Numbered from the stretch's first letter, positions 11,941-24,245 are shown. The stretch is 64,000 nt of DNA from Druceiella hillmani (GCA_039881145.1 JAYKKI010000039.1:17056001-17120000); one strand, 5' to 3'. The notes: generated by a model from the letters alone, not told the origin. Numbers and translations are program-made.

Positions 11941-12170
11941 CGACTGTACCTACATACACGAATGTACGGGCGGCGCTCTAGCGGTCGGGCGCGTAGCGGC
12001 GAGTGTAATCAGCGTGATGGAGGTAATGAGGCGAACGGGATTAGGTGTTAATCGGCGCAATTGGATCGTACTAACTAACGATCGCCTCTCTAATCAAACG
12101 GCTCTGCGACGACGCAACACCAGGCCGGATCACTCCTGCCGTCACAATACTACTAATCTCATCACCGAGA
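11941..12170. promoter_or_regulatory. GC-rich island with Otx/Bicoid-type words
   Basis: A GC-rich block with a gggattagg word at 12037-12045, several taatc words (gtaatc, taatcgg, ctaatcaaac) and cgatcg words. It lies inside a 153-codon plus frame (11882-12343), the longest in the window. That product has no recognisable domain, and the frame is probably open because GC-rich DNA has fewer stops. A regulatory role is inferred; a genuine small exon is the alternative. Confidence 0.35.
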
Positions 12171-12368
12171 CATTTAATCAAGCTTTCACCGAATCAGAAG
12201 AATTTGGCTACATTACTTTCCTGTGTTTTCGGTATAACCCATCCCTCGAATGTGTGCTTTGTAATCGACTGGCGAGTCAGCTTCGTGTTTTGAGAATAGA
12301 AATAATTTTAATTCCAAAAATTTTGGAAATAATTAACTTCTAATATAACCTTTCTCAAGAAAAGAATA

Positions 12369-12406
12369 CGTTGGTCCTTACATATGGACGTCTGTAAGGA
12401 CCAACG
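12369..12406. repeat. Perfect 14-bp inverted repeat
   Basis: The arms cgttggtccttaca and tgtaaggaccaacg are exact reverse complements separated by 10 nt. No T-run follows it. Its role is unknown. Confidence 0.9.
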
Positions 12407-12517
12407 GTCATACGTAACGGCATGTACGTATGAAAACACGCTACAGGCCGCAAAACTTCACCGTCTGTATTAAATCTTTTTCTTATCTCTTGTTAACTAT
12501 CAAAATAATTGTATGTT

Positions 12518-12590
12518 GATAGTTGTAGTAATATGTGAACTGACGATAGTTGTAGTTATATATGAACTATGATAGTTGTAGTAATACGAT
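12518..12590. repeat. Short tandem repeat, 26-27 bp x3
   Basis: Three copies of a unit beginning gatagttgtagt start at 12518, 12545 and 12571. Confidence 0.85.
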
Positions 12591-13424
12591 TTTATACAAA
12601 AATTACCTTTTTCGTGCGAAGCGTCCGTTTTTGTGGACCTTCTTACCCTTTTCACTAACCCCCTCTTTTTAGTTTTTAAAATTATTAACTTTTTTCTTAT
12701 TGATACATGAGGTTGTTGACTTTGTTATTCACTGATTTTTCTTAATTATTAGTTATAATAAACTAATGTAAATTTATAGCGTTACTTAAATATTTAAATA
12801 TAAGAAAACAATTTAATATTAAAGTAATATTAATAAAAGGGGAAAAAAATGATGTCTGCTTTTTTAGTTTTACTGACGATCTATTCCCGTTAACTTTAAA
12901 AAATACTGTATAATGTAATTACAATTTATATTTACAATCTTCATACAATTTTACTATAAGGCGACAATGGGAATGATGAAAGTATTGTAATCGTCGAAAA
13001 ATCGATATCGTTATTTTGATCGACATTTATACTACACACTAATAAATTATGAAAACGGGAAAATAAAAATTGTCATTACGTGCACGTTTACTATACGGTT
13101 TGGCGCTTCTGGAGCTATTTTGACGAAACTTGAAATTTGAAAATGTTTATAAATTTTTTCAAACACTTTCAAAGATATTTATGAAAAATACACTTTGAAA
13201 CGGTGATTGTATGAATGAGTATTTATAGTAATGATGAAATAATAAAATTAATTTTCTCAAAAAACGACTCGAAGGGTTGTCTTGAAACTTGCTCCTAGTT
13301 AGAGCTTTATTTCCCTAACAATACAAAATACTTTAAAAGTATTTAAATTGTTAGACCGTGGCGTGTAGAGCTTTTTTGATAGGGCAAGCTACTAAAAGAG
13401 GTATATAGGACAAAACAAGAAAGT

Positions 13425-13425
<1 letters not shown>
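12591..13425. other. AT-rich DNA, nothing recognised
   Basis: No open frame worth listing, no dyad and no tandem repeat was seen. Confidence 0.4.

Positions 13426-13468
<43 letters not shown>
13426..13468. repeat. (TA)n microsatellite
   Basis: An uninterrupted alternating AT run of about 43 bases. Confidence 0.95.
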
Positions 13469-13470
<2 letters not shown>

Positions 13471-14617
13471 CAAGAAGCACATTTTTGTTTTATCGATATC
13501 TACGAAAAGTCATCGTATCAAATTTCTTTAATGTTTATTCAAATTGTGAACTAAAGAAACATATTGAAGATCACAACAACCACACCATAGACTTAATTTA
13601 CTACGAATAGACGAACAAAGCGTGCAAGCGAGAACATATACTTTATGATATTACTATGATTGGAAAAGAGATGAAAATACGTGTACAAATAAAGCTATTT
13701 TGACAGATAAATGTCTTCGATAGTCTCTTGTTTCGATAGCGAACCTCCCCCCCCACCACCACTGTATTTTAGTGTATTCTCAAATAAAATTTCCAAAATA
13801 TTATTTTAGAATGTGCAACGGTGTCTTGTTCAGTATTGGATTGTGAAGTGACGTATATGAATAATCCAAATAAAGGACATTTCACAGATAAATGCAATGT
13901 ACATGCTTATTTTTTTATCACTTATTTTCCGCTAAATTATTGTTCAACTAGTCATTATGAAACATACATATCATACTAAATATGTTTCATTTTACGTTTT
14001 TTTGTTTGTTTTTATATTATGTGAATACAATTACGAGATATTGTATCCGAAAAATCGACATTTTACGGATTGACATATAGGGATGGGCATAATTTTACGA
14101 TAAGTAATGTCGATATTTTTCTAAAGTGAAAATATGCGACAATAAAACGAAATATTTAATAAAATTATTTACAATGAAAGCACTTCGTGATATATGTGAC
14201 CGATAAAGGCGTGGATTCAGATCAGGTAGAGATCATAAAAATATTTTCAAATTTGAAATAATTGAATGTACCTAAGTCATTCAGTACTTAAAGTAAGAGC
14301 TGACCTTACATAATGTTGTTACATAAAAAAATAAAAAACAAGCTAGCAATTAGCGAAAAAGTGAAATTTGTATTCAATTCTTTAATAATGGTTTCCATAT
14401 TATTATTTAAAATATCACTCAAAAATATGCTTTTCGGGTTTTCAATGAATTCTGCATGACGGGAAAAATTAACAAGAATTCTTAATAGATACAACTGGAC
14501 TACCCATAACAATTCTATGGTGTAGTAAACATTTTGATAGAAAATATTTTGTACAAAGAGCACATCGACGTATTTTGAAAAAGGACTCAGTAGGCAGAGT
14601 TTGTATCGGTGGTTTTT
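13469..14617. other. AT-rich DNA upstream of the P-element relic
   Basis: Includes a poly-C stretch near 13745 and a 105-codon minus frame (14306-14623). I tested the latter in both senses for a THAP zinc finger (C2CH), which P transposases carry at the N-terminus, and could not recover a convincing one. If the P element's 5' end survives it should lie here, but I could not define its terminal repeat. Confidence 0.4.
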
Positions 14618-14682
14618 TATCATTTATAATTAAGCCTCTTATAAACGTGTAGTGTTAATAAGAGGCTTAATTATAAATGATA
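14618..14682. repeat. Perfect 25-bp inverted repeat (hairpin)
   Basis: Arms 14618-14642 and 14658-14682 are exact reverse complements around a 15-nt loop; the core word is aattaagcctctta. It lies about 260 bp upstream of the P transposase relic. It may be a palindromic insertion or an internal inverted repeat of the transposon. I see no target duplication. Confidence 0.9.
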
Positions 14683-14941
14683 GAAGATTAGACAACCTAC
14701 ACACTGCTTAGTAAGCGTGCGTTTACTCTATGCTGTGTCCGGATAAGATCACGACTCTAGAGAAGATTCATGTCATGTATATATTGTCAGTTAAAACAGA
14801 AAAAGTTTTCTTTTTATTTAATTTAAAATATTTTGTAAATATTTACTTGTTTTGTCTGATATAATAATTGAGCATTTATGATAAAATTGGTAATTGTCTT
14901 TCACTTAACATCGATTTTTGTTTTCAAATAAAGTTAATGTC

Positions 14942-16582
14942 AAAATGGCTCAGATCAAAATATTTCATCTGAGCCATCAACGTCGCAGCCACCATTGTCG
15001 CCAAGAAAAAATAAACTTATCTTTAAATGTAATAAATTAAAAGAAAAATTAAAACATAAGCAGCAGAACATCAGGAACGTGATGCAGAAGAGAATGATGA
15101 AAAAAATGATAGCAATACAACCTGCACTTGAAGAATTTAAAAAACGTCCAAGTCTTCGAAATAACTTAAACAAACTTACCACACCATACAGTAATAAAAC
15201 ATTGCAATTTTTAGTTGATAGGATAAATTTAAAAAGTGGGTAAAATAGCCCATTCTACCGAATATTAGGAAGAGCTTAAAAAATTTGGCTAACTCTCAGA
15301 GAATAAATTGCTCCAATCATTCAATAAAATAAAGAAAATGGCTAAAAAAAGAATCATTTGTTAGCATCGCTTTTGATGAAATGAGTATTAGGGAATATAC
15401 TGAATTTGTCGACAAAACACACTTTGGCTAAATTAATGCAGGCAATGAATTCCACGGAGACAAATCAGCAACTGCAAATCAAGTTCTAGTATTTGTGGTT
15501 ATGGCTGTAAATAGCTTTTAAATTTCCAGTTGGTTTCTTTCCAGGAAGAAGTTTTACGGTTTCGCCTCGATTTACTTAATGAGACTCCTTGTGTAGTAAT
15601 TTCAATTACATTTGATGGAATTGCTTCAAATCTTGACATATCCAGTTTACTTGGCGCAAAATTAAACAGCGAATCACATACTCCATATTTCACACATAAA
15701 GCCAAAAACTATTTAACTCGATCCGTGTCAATTATTAAAACTTGTGAGAAATAGGTTCGGTGGCAAAAAAAATTTAATGGAGGAAAATGGTAGAAAAATT
15801 AAATTTTTCTTTATTATGCAATTACACAATATTCAAATGAAGAAAGGTCTGAAATTGGGGAACAAAATTCCATTTAGGCATATTAATTATTTCAAACTAA
15901 ACATGAAAGTGATTCTAGTAGCACAATTAGTTTCAAGGTCTGTTGCGACAGCCATCCAGTACTGTCATGATTTTTTCAATTTATCACAGTTTGAGAATTC
16001 GGGAGCCACTGTGCTCTTTATTACTCTCGTTAATAACATATTTAATATTTTTTATGCTAGGAACTTTCTTTTTTCTAGGTTTAAGAAACCTTTATGCTCA
16101 ACTAACAAACAAACAAATTTGACAAAATCGATCAAGTACACAAATATTTTAGAAATTTAAAATTTGAGGATGGTACGGGTTATCATATTATCTACGAGAG
16201 GTTTAAGTTTAGTCGGGTTTTTAATAAACATCTAAATTATTTATACGAAGACTACATTCAAAAAGACCACATGCAATTTTCACCTATGCATAAATTATCA
16301 CAAAGACATTTGGAAACATTTTTAGTGCCGTAGGTGCTAGGGGTGTTTTTAATAATAACCCAACGATAAGACAATTTATATCTACATACAAAAGGTTACT
16401 TTTTCATGCATAGTCAACATTGAATGAAAGTGGAAACTAAGTGGAAATTTAAGAAAAATAGTATTCTTTCCGAAGTAGTTTCCACCGCAGAACTATACTG
16501 CAATATTATATGCGAAAATTTTGTAAATGGTAATCCAGGTGACACTAAAGACATGTTTCAGGTATTATTAGACAGATTACTT

Positions 16583-16651
<69 letters not shown>

Positions 16652-17052
16652 TCTGAAGTTTGTCCTTGATAAAATCACGAGCTAATGAGTCATTTTTAAG
16701 TCGTAAAGATTTCGTAAAATTTTTTGACTTATCGATCAAAAGATGTATTTAGTATATACTTAAAATGCGAAAATAATTATAGAGACAATTCCGAAAGTAA
16801 TTTTACGTTTGATAAGACGACTTTTAATAAAACAGTTTTAGAAAATATACAATTTATTTACGCTAATAATTCTTATTGATAATTCAATTAATCATTTACA
16901 AGAGCAGGTTCTCTTAATAGCCACATATATCTATTAATAAAATATGTAATTTGAAATTATTTGAGAATAAGGTTAAGATATGAAACAACTTTAAAAAAAT
17001 TGTCAAAAGAAATTTTGAGAAACCATTTCAAGATGAATTTATTTAAAGGCCA
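14942..17052 (+). pseudogene. P-element superfamily transposase pseudogene
   Basis: Read across frameshifts, this plus-strand stretch follows the P transposase order. A charged coiled-coil-like segment (15010-15130) is followed near 15365 by IAFDEMSIREYTEF, with the first catalytic Asp at about 15375. Next come VFVVMAVNSF and KFPVGFF. ITFDGIASN holds the second Asp, at about 15614, followed by LLGAKLN. HNIQMKKGLKLGNKI and FENSGATV.F..LVNNIF match the middle of the protein. Near 16300, LSQRHLETFF.A...GVFNNNP holds a candidate catalytic Glu. About 16970-17052 reads YLRIRLRYETT and NLFKGQ, as near the family's C-terminus. Stops at 15241 and elsewhere, a one-base frameshift near 16321 and a TA microsatellite inside it make it dead. 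The N-terminal THAP finger and terminal repeats were not found. It encoded a cut-and-paste DNA transposase. Confidence 0.88.
16583..16648. repeat. (TA)n microsatellite inside the P relic
   Basis: About 65 bases of alternating TA interrupt the transposase-derived sequence. They create an artificial IYIYIY tail on the open frame at 16424-16669. Confidence 0.95.
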
Positions 17053-18360
17053 ATGATTTTTATAATAACTAACAAAATTATTATTTAAAATCATAGAAAT
17101 ACATTTTTAAGTTTTGGTAATATCATTATAGGAGGAACTGTAATGAAAATTCCTTTTTCCATATTGAATTTTATGATGTTTTCTCGTAGTTGAATTGTGT
17201 AATTGAAATCACTACAATGTGCAGCATTCTCAATAGTGTCATTGTATAAGGATTCGTGTTAGTAATTTTTTCCATTTTAAAAACCAATGTAAGGTTAAGT
17301 TTAGGGTTAGGTAATATGTTATTTATATAATTTTAAAATATCTGTACATATCTTTCTACTTTTCTACATTCATACTGCATACATTTTCCACACAGAACTT
17401 ATTTTTTCTGGTGCAACATTTATTTTATTCTTTAACCTAAATTTAAGTGCTTTTGCGACATTTCTGGTTAAAATATATAAGGTTAAAAAATATGAGAGGG
17501 AATACCTCATACGAGGTATCGCATAATCATTTTTGAGACGGGAATTACTCTTATAAAATTTAATCATTCCTAAAAATATGTTAAATTGGAGACGAGTTCC
17601 TAATTATGAGCTACGGGAAATAAATCGTTAACAAAATTTGACCAAATAGGTACCCCTTTATTTTTATAATATTATCGATATAATACCGTTAGTAAAAAGC
17701 CATCACTAAAACTAACACATATATACAATTACACACACAGGGGCAATTCAATTTCGGTGTTGCAAGACATGCCGTGTATTTTCATCTATTCATAATATAT
17801 ATTGTGTCTGTGATCCACAATAACGCCTAAATTGGAGAAGTAAAAGAAAACTGTGAATCAAAAGGGGTATATTAGCAATTGTACCGCGACCACAACATAG
17901 ATCTACGCCGCTACTGCATTCCTTTTAATGAAGTGCATCAAATTATGAACAGATGGCGTACATTTCTTATGAATCCTTTTATTGTCATAGAACATAGTGC
18001 GAACAATATCCTATAGGTGGTGTTAATTTTTTACGCCTAAAGATATTTCATCTGTGAGAAAATATGATATACAAAATCGTGTCAAATTTAATTAAACTTT
18101 GTAATGGTATTTATTGTGTTCAAGAGTTGAAAAGTGTTAAATCTTATAATAAATTTAGTGACATATTTTTAAGTCATCTATGGCCATTGTAACATATTTT
18201 TAGGTTGTCTATGACCTTTAGTTTTCGTGATGTAAACGCTTAGCGTGACTCCGGCCAATGAGAACTGTACAGAAAGTAGGTTTCTGTGGTTATCTACGTC
18301 TCTTGTAATTGTTGATGAAAGAAATTATTTCACTTGATAGTCCTAGTTAAATACAGTAAT
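17053..18360. other. AT-rich DNA, no gene recognised
   Basis: This follows the P relic, so its 3' terminal repeat should lie in or near here; none could be paired with an upstream sequence by eye. The 65-codon minus frame at 17370-17567 has no known domain. A taaggttaagtttagggttaggt stretch near 17290 is of the kind that recurs in insect DNA. Confidence 0.4.
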
Positions 18361-18365
18361 CAAAA

Positions 18366-18660
18366 TCAGTTATTAATCAACCAATTTAATCTAATCTAAT
18401 CCAATTTAATTTAATCAAATGCAGTCATCAAAATCAATACTTAATCTATTCAATTGAATCTAATCAAATGCAGTAATCAAGAACAGCACTTAATCTGTTC
18501 AATTTAATCTAATCAAATGCAGTAATCAAAATATGTAATTAATCTAATCAATTTAATACAATCTAATCCAATCGAATCTAATCCAATTTAATATAATCTA
18601 ATCAAATCTAATATAATCCAGTTCAATATAATCAAATGCAGTAATCAAAATCAAAATTTG
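18366..18660. repeat. Degenerate tandem array, roughly 30-60 bp units
   Basis: The words aatctaatc, aatcaaatgcagt and atcaaaatca recur in a loose tandem order with units expanded and lost. A short aatctaatc/aatataatc subrepeat makes up the middle. Confidence 0.75.
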
Positions 18661-20300
18661 ATATAATGATTAATAAAAATCAATACTTATAATTTATTCA
18701 GATTTTCGTTATAAAATTAAAAGAACACACATTGCAAGTGATCTCGAAGCTTACTATTTCATAAACAGAAATTAAAAATCATAAGTTGTACATAGAACCT
18801 AAACCTTATTTTTAAAAGACCTTTCAAACGATACCCCTCACATTAGGGTACGCTAACTTTTTTCTACCCTTAACAAGACGTTAAAAATAGGAAAAAAGTT
18901 GCTTTATTTTAATAAAGATTTTATCTGAAGCAAATGCTTCCAAATGTTAATGTAAGTCATTCTAAAACTTTAGAAACTACAAGAGTGTGACAGACGTACG
19001 GATGCATGTGGATGCATGTGGCAAAATTATACGGATTCCATGTGTAACTACAGAATCCTAATGACTTTTTACTTACTATATAAATAATTCTATTAAAACA
19101 CGACACCACCTTAACTACCATTACGACTGATTTAGATTAACAAAGAATGGTGCTTGTATTCCAGTGGAATAGATCTGCATTTGTAAATATGGAGCAGTCG
19201 TGCAATTTAAGACTAAGTTAAAAAAAAACCTCAATCAGGTAACATTATTTAATCATATTTTTTTAAAACTTGTTACTGTAAAATTATTTAATCATATTTG
19301 TTTACTTTGTACTGTAAAAATCAGCACATTATAACTACTAGTGGTTTAAAAAAAAATAATTTGACCCAACAAAAGATTTTTTTGAACCCTACAAGGCATT
19401 CAAATCAATAAAAAAATATTCTACTACCAAATGTAAAGTAAAATTTTTAACTAAAGTGATTAACTATTTAATAATGAAAATTTAATACAAAAACAATCGT
19501 TACTTCAATTACATCCATCGTTATTAAAAGCTGATACTGATATTAGGCAAAATAAAATTTTAAAAATTTACTTCTCTTTCAATAATAAATATTATCTAAT
19601 TGCAATCACGAACTTAAGTTTCGTAATTTCACTATAAAACTATTTAGTTTATGTTCATGTTTTGATCTAATATTTCAATCAGTTTATTGCCATCGAGATT
19701 ATTTAATAGCGCTTGTTAAATTCTGGATCACGACTCTTGAAAATTCCTTCGAATTTAAAATTATGCCTTGATTAGATCTGTGATCATCCGATTCCGGAAT
19801 AACCATTGATGAAGCTATTAAAACTGCAATGCGGCCATGGCATACGTAGGTACGCGGAAAATGTTAATAAAGACAATTTTTAACAATTACGGCAAAAAAC
19901 TTCGGGGTAACAATTTTCGGGAAAAAACTTATTACATTCCTGAACACAAGACAACATCAAAAATTTCTACACAATCCCGAACATCTGGTAATCCTAATAA
20001 GCCGTACTATAACAGGAAAAAGACTGTACTAGAAGCACATATATACGCAAGAATCAGTGCTGCACCGGCAACAACTGTTATTCGCAGAATCCAGTCAGAT
20101 GGATGACTGCATATGAATTTAGAATAAAAGTTGCAATTCATTTGCATCATACAATTGCACATGAAGCGTGCAATTTATTTCCATCATAAAAAAGCAAATA
20201 GTAACAATAAAGTTTGCAATTTTATGGAGAATAAAATCGCTGCAATTACGACTGACATGAATTTATTTGAAATGTACAGTCAAGAGAAAATTTTGTGAAG
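18661..20300. other. AT-rich DNA with minor dispersed words
   Basis: Contains gagtgtgacagacgtacgg near 18985, a phrase resembling the tails of decayed insect repeats. The 89-codon plus frame at 19837-20106 is lysine- and arginine-rich with no known domain; I do not support it as a gene. At 20120-20250 the word gcaatt recurs with ttcatca neighbours, probably a prelude to the satellite. Confidence 0.4.
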
Positions 20301-20302
20301 AG

Positions 20303-23300
20303 GCATATTATTTGAATAGCAACGATTATTTACAGGAGGATATAGCAATAAACATGTCTATTATACATCCATGCGATTCTATGCATCAGAGTATATTTGA
20401 AGCGCGTTTCTGTAAAAAATGTAAACTTTTGCTATAAAATTGCAATTTTGGCAATATATTTTGGCAAAAGGTGTGAAAATTATCATATGGTTCCTTAACA
20501 TTTTCTATTTATTCTAATAATAGACACGTTTTTTTACAACTTAATAACAAAACTTATCTATATTGACATAACTAAGAACGTGTCGTTATTATAGGTGATT
20601 CTACGACGTGGCATATAATTGGATAGCAACCGATTATTTACAGGAGGATACAGCAATGAACGTGTCTGTTTTTCATCCATGCGATTCTGCGTATTAGAGT
20701 ATATTTGAAGCGTTTTTTTATAAAAAGTGTAAACTTTTGCGATAAAATTGCAACTTTCATAATGATTTGTGAAAAAGGTTTAAAAAATATTATATGCTTC
20801 CTTAACATTTTCTATTCATTCCAATAATAGACACGTTTTATTACAACCTAATAACAAAACTTATCTATACTGACGTAACTAAAAACGTGTCATTATTATT
20901 ATAAGTCATTCTATGACGAGGCATATTATATCAACCATGCGATTCTGCGTATTGGAGTATATTTGAAGCGTTTTTTTATAAAAAGTGTAAACTTTTGCGA
21001 TAAAATTGCAACTTTCATAATGATTTGTGAGAAAGGTTTAAAAAATATTATATGCTTCCTTAACATTTTCTATTCATTCCAATAATAGACACGTTTTGTT
21101 ACAACCTAATAACAAAACTTATCTATACTGACGTAACTAAAAACGTGTCGTTATTATAGGTGATTCTACGACGTGGCATATAATTGAATAGCAACCGATT
21201 ATTTACAGGAGGATACAGCAATGAACGTGTCTGTTTTTCATCCATGCGATTCTGCGTATTAGAGTATATTTGAAGCGTTTTTTTGTAAAAAGTGTAAACT
21301 TTTGCGATAAAATTGCAACTTTCATAATGATTTGTGAAAAAGGTTTAAAAAATATTATATGCTTCCTTAACATTTTCTATTCATTCCAATAATAGACACG
21401 TTTTGTTACAACCTAATAACAAAACTTATCTATACTGACGTAACTAAAAACGTGTCGTTATTATAGGTGATTCTACGACGTGGCATATAATTGGATAGCA
21501 ACCGATTATTTACAGGAGGATACAGCAATGAACGTGTCTGTTTTTCATCCATGCGATTCTGGGTATTATGGTATATTTGAAGCGCGTTTCTGTAAAAAAT
21601 GTAAACTTTTGCTATAAAATTGCAATTTTGGCAATATATTTTGGCAAAAGGTGTGAAAATTATCATATGGTTCCTTAACATTTTCTATTTATTCTAATAA
21701 TAGACACGTTTTTTTACAACTTAATAACAAAACTTATCTATATTGACATAACTAAGAACGTGTCGTTATTATAGGTGATTCTACGACGTGGCATATAATT
21801 GGATAGCAACCGATTATTTACAGGAGGATACAGCAATGAACGTGTCTGTTTTTCATCCATGCGATTCTGCGTATTAGAGTATATTTGAAGCGTTTTTTTA
21901 TAAAAAGTGTAAACTTTTGCGATAAAATTGCAACTTTCATAATGATTTGTGAAAAAGGTTTAAAAAATATTATATGCTTCCTTAACATTTTCTATTCATT
22001 CCAATAATAGACACGTTTTGTTACAACCTAATAACAAAACTTATCTATACTGACGTAACTAAAAACGTGTCATTATTATTATAAGTCATTCTATGACGAG
22101 GCATATTATATCAACCATGCGATTCTGCGTATTGGAGTATATTTGAAGCGTTTTTTTATAAAAAGTGTAAACTTTTGCGATAAAATTGCAACTTTCATAA
22201 TGATTTGTGAGAAAGGTTTAAAAAATATTATATGCTTCCTTAACATTTTCTATTCATTCCAATAATAGACACGTTTTGTTACAACCTAATAACAAAACTT
22301 ATCTATACTGACGTAACTAAAAACGTGTCGTTATTATAGGTGATTCTACGACGTGGCATATAATTGAATAGCAACCGATTATTTACAGGAGGATACAGCA
22401 ATGAACGTGTCTGTTTTTCATCCATGCGATTCTGCGTATTAGAGTATATTTGAAGCGTTTTTTTGTAAAAAGTGTAAACTTTTGCGATAAAATTGCAACT
22501 TTCATAATGATTTGTGAAAAAGGTTTAAAAAATATTATATGCTTCCTTAACATTTTCTATTCATTCCAATAATAGACACGTTTTGTTACAACCTAATAAC
22601 AAAACTTATCTATACTGACGTAACTAAAAACGTGTCGTTATTATAGGTGATTCTACGACGTGGCATATAATTGGATAGCAACCGATTATTTACAGGAGGA
22701 TACAGCAATGAACGTGTCTGTTTTTCATCCATGCGATTCTGGGTATTATGGTATATTTGAAGCGCGTTTCTGTAAAAAATGTAAACTTTTGCTATAAAAT
22801 TGCAATTTTGGCAATATATTTTGGCAAAAGGTGTGAAAATTATCATATGGTTCCTTAACATTTTCTATTTATTCTAATAATAGACACGTTTTTTTACAAC
22901 TTAATAACAAAACTTATCTATATTGACATAACTAAGAACGTGTCGTTATTATAGGTGATTCTACGACGTGGCATATAATTGGATAGCAACCGATTATTTA
23001 CAGGAGGATACAGCAATGAACGTGTCTGTTTTTCATCCATGCGATTATGCGTATTAGAGTATATTTGAAGCGTTTTTTTATAAAAAGTGTAAACTTTTGC
23101 GATAAAATTGCAACTTTCATAATGATTTGTGAAAAAGGTTTAAAAAATATTATATGCTTCCTTAACATTTTCTATTCATTCCAATAATAGACACGTTTTG
23201 TTACAACCTAATAACAAAACTTATCTATACTGACGTAACTAAAAACGTGTCATTATTATTATAAGACATTCTATGACGAGGCATATTATATCAACCATGC

Positions 23301-23762
23301 GATTCTGCGTATTGGAGTATATTTGAAGCGTTTTTTTATAAAAAGTGTAAACTTTTGCGATAAAATTGCAACTTTCATAATGATTTGTGAGAAAGGTTTA
23401 AAAAATATTATATGCTTCCTTAACATTTTCTATTCATTCCAATAATAGACACGTTTTGTTACAACCTTATAACAACATTTATCTATACTGACGTAACTAA
23501 AAACGTGTCATTATTATTATAAGTCATTCTATGACGAGGCATATTATATCAACCATGCGATTCTGCGTATTGGAGTATATTTGAAGCGTGTTTGTATAAA
23601 AAAATGTAAACTTTTGAGATAAAATTGCCACTTTGGCAATGATTTTTGAGAAAGGTTCCTTAACATTTTCTATTTATTCTAATGATAGACACGTTTTTGT
23701 TACAACCTAATAACAATACACATAACGAAGAACGTATCGTTATTATTATAGGTGATTCTATG
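20303..23762. repeat. Satellite array with 1,180-bp four-monomer higher-order repeat
   Basis: The word ccttaacatttt marks each monomer. It occurs at 20493, 20800, 21058, 21365, 21673, 21980, 22238, 22545, 22853, 23160, 23418 and 23658. Spacings are 307, 258, 307, 308, then 307, 258, 307, 308, then 307, 258, 240. The order of monomer types (A 308, B 307, C 258, D 307) thus repeats every 1,180 bp for about 2.7 cycles. Two cycles are nearly identical: the 84-codon frames at 21430-21681 and 22610-22861 translate identically. B and D are very similar to each other, A is more diverged, and C lacks about 50 bp. Edge monomers at both ends are diverged. Frames inside it are not genes. Confidence 0.95.
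21388..21464. repeat. Conserved dyad within satellite monomers (example)
   Basis: Left arm aataatagacacgttttgtt and right arm starting gtaactaaaaacgtgtcg form an imperfect inverted repeat of about 20 paired bases around a 30-nt spacer. The same two arms appear in the other monomers checked, including the diverged last one near 23690-23750. The pair could extrude a cruciform or fold in RNA. Confidence 0.8.
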
Positions 23763-24030
23763 CCTCAAACTGAAACGAAAAACATTTGCAGCGTGTTACA
23801 AAAATGTATAGAACTTTCGTGATTTTTTCAGAAACAGTTGACAATGTTATATCATTTATTGACAGTTTCTACTCAGTTTCTTCCACAGAATCATCTTAAT
23901 GAATACAAAATACGTTCATGTATTTCAAATATTCAATACGGTATTTTTAAAAGTTAGTAGTTTTGATAGTTTTGAAAAGTTTTAACAAAATTACGTATTA
24001 CTTTTAATCGCGGAATGTTGGCTACATTTG
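23763..24030. other. Unique AT-rich flank of the satellite
   Basis: The satellite stops in unique sequence. I see no gene or element end. Confidence 0.4.
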
Positions 24031-24035
24031 TTCCG

Positions 24036-24245
24036 TATAAATAGCCCCTCCACCACACGCGACAGCCGGCGGTACGCAACGTATCAATCAGTTTCGAGGT
24101 TGCAGGATCTTACCATTATTACGATCTTATCCCTATTATTATTATGTCAACTAAACGAAATCCATCTCATTCTCTAAAAAAAATCAACAAAGAAAAGAAA
24201 AACTTCGAGTTTAGAAAGGATACACAATATTATTCAAGATTTTGA
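24036..24245 (+). promoter_or_regulatory. TATA-type promoter-like block and 33-codon frame
   Basis: A canonical tataaatag box lies at 24036-24044, followed by a GC-rich leader and an insect initiator-like tcagtt at 24088-24093. The roughly 50-bp spacing is longer than the usual 30. An ATG at 24144 opens a 33-codon basic frame (starts MSTKRNPSHSLKKINKEKKN) ending TGA at 24243-24245. I do not recognise the peptide. It could be the 5' end of a mobile element or a truncated retrocopy. Transcription is not shown. Confidence 0.3.

Noticed and set aside
11882..12343. 153-aa plus frame, longest in the window
   Set aside because: No recognisable domain, no coding bias, and it spans a GC-rich island where stop codons are rare by composition.
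14306..14623. THAP zinc finger for the P transposase
   Set aside because: I tried both strands; the C2CH spacing and AVPTIF-type end could not be found.
19837..20106. 89-aa basic plus frame before the satellite
   Set aside because: No known domain; composition follows A-rich DNA.
21430..21681. 83-aa minus frame, identical to one at 22610-22861
   Set aside because: It lies inside the satellite and is duplicated only because the 1,180-bp unit is duplicated; related monomers do not keep the frame open.
20303..23762. Possible CRISPR array
   Set aside because: Repeat units are 240-308 bp with no short repeat/unique spacer alternation, and the context is insect DNA.
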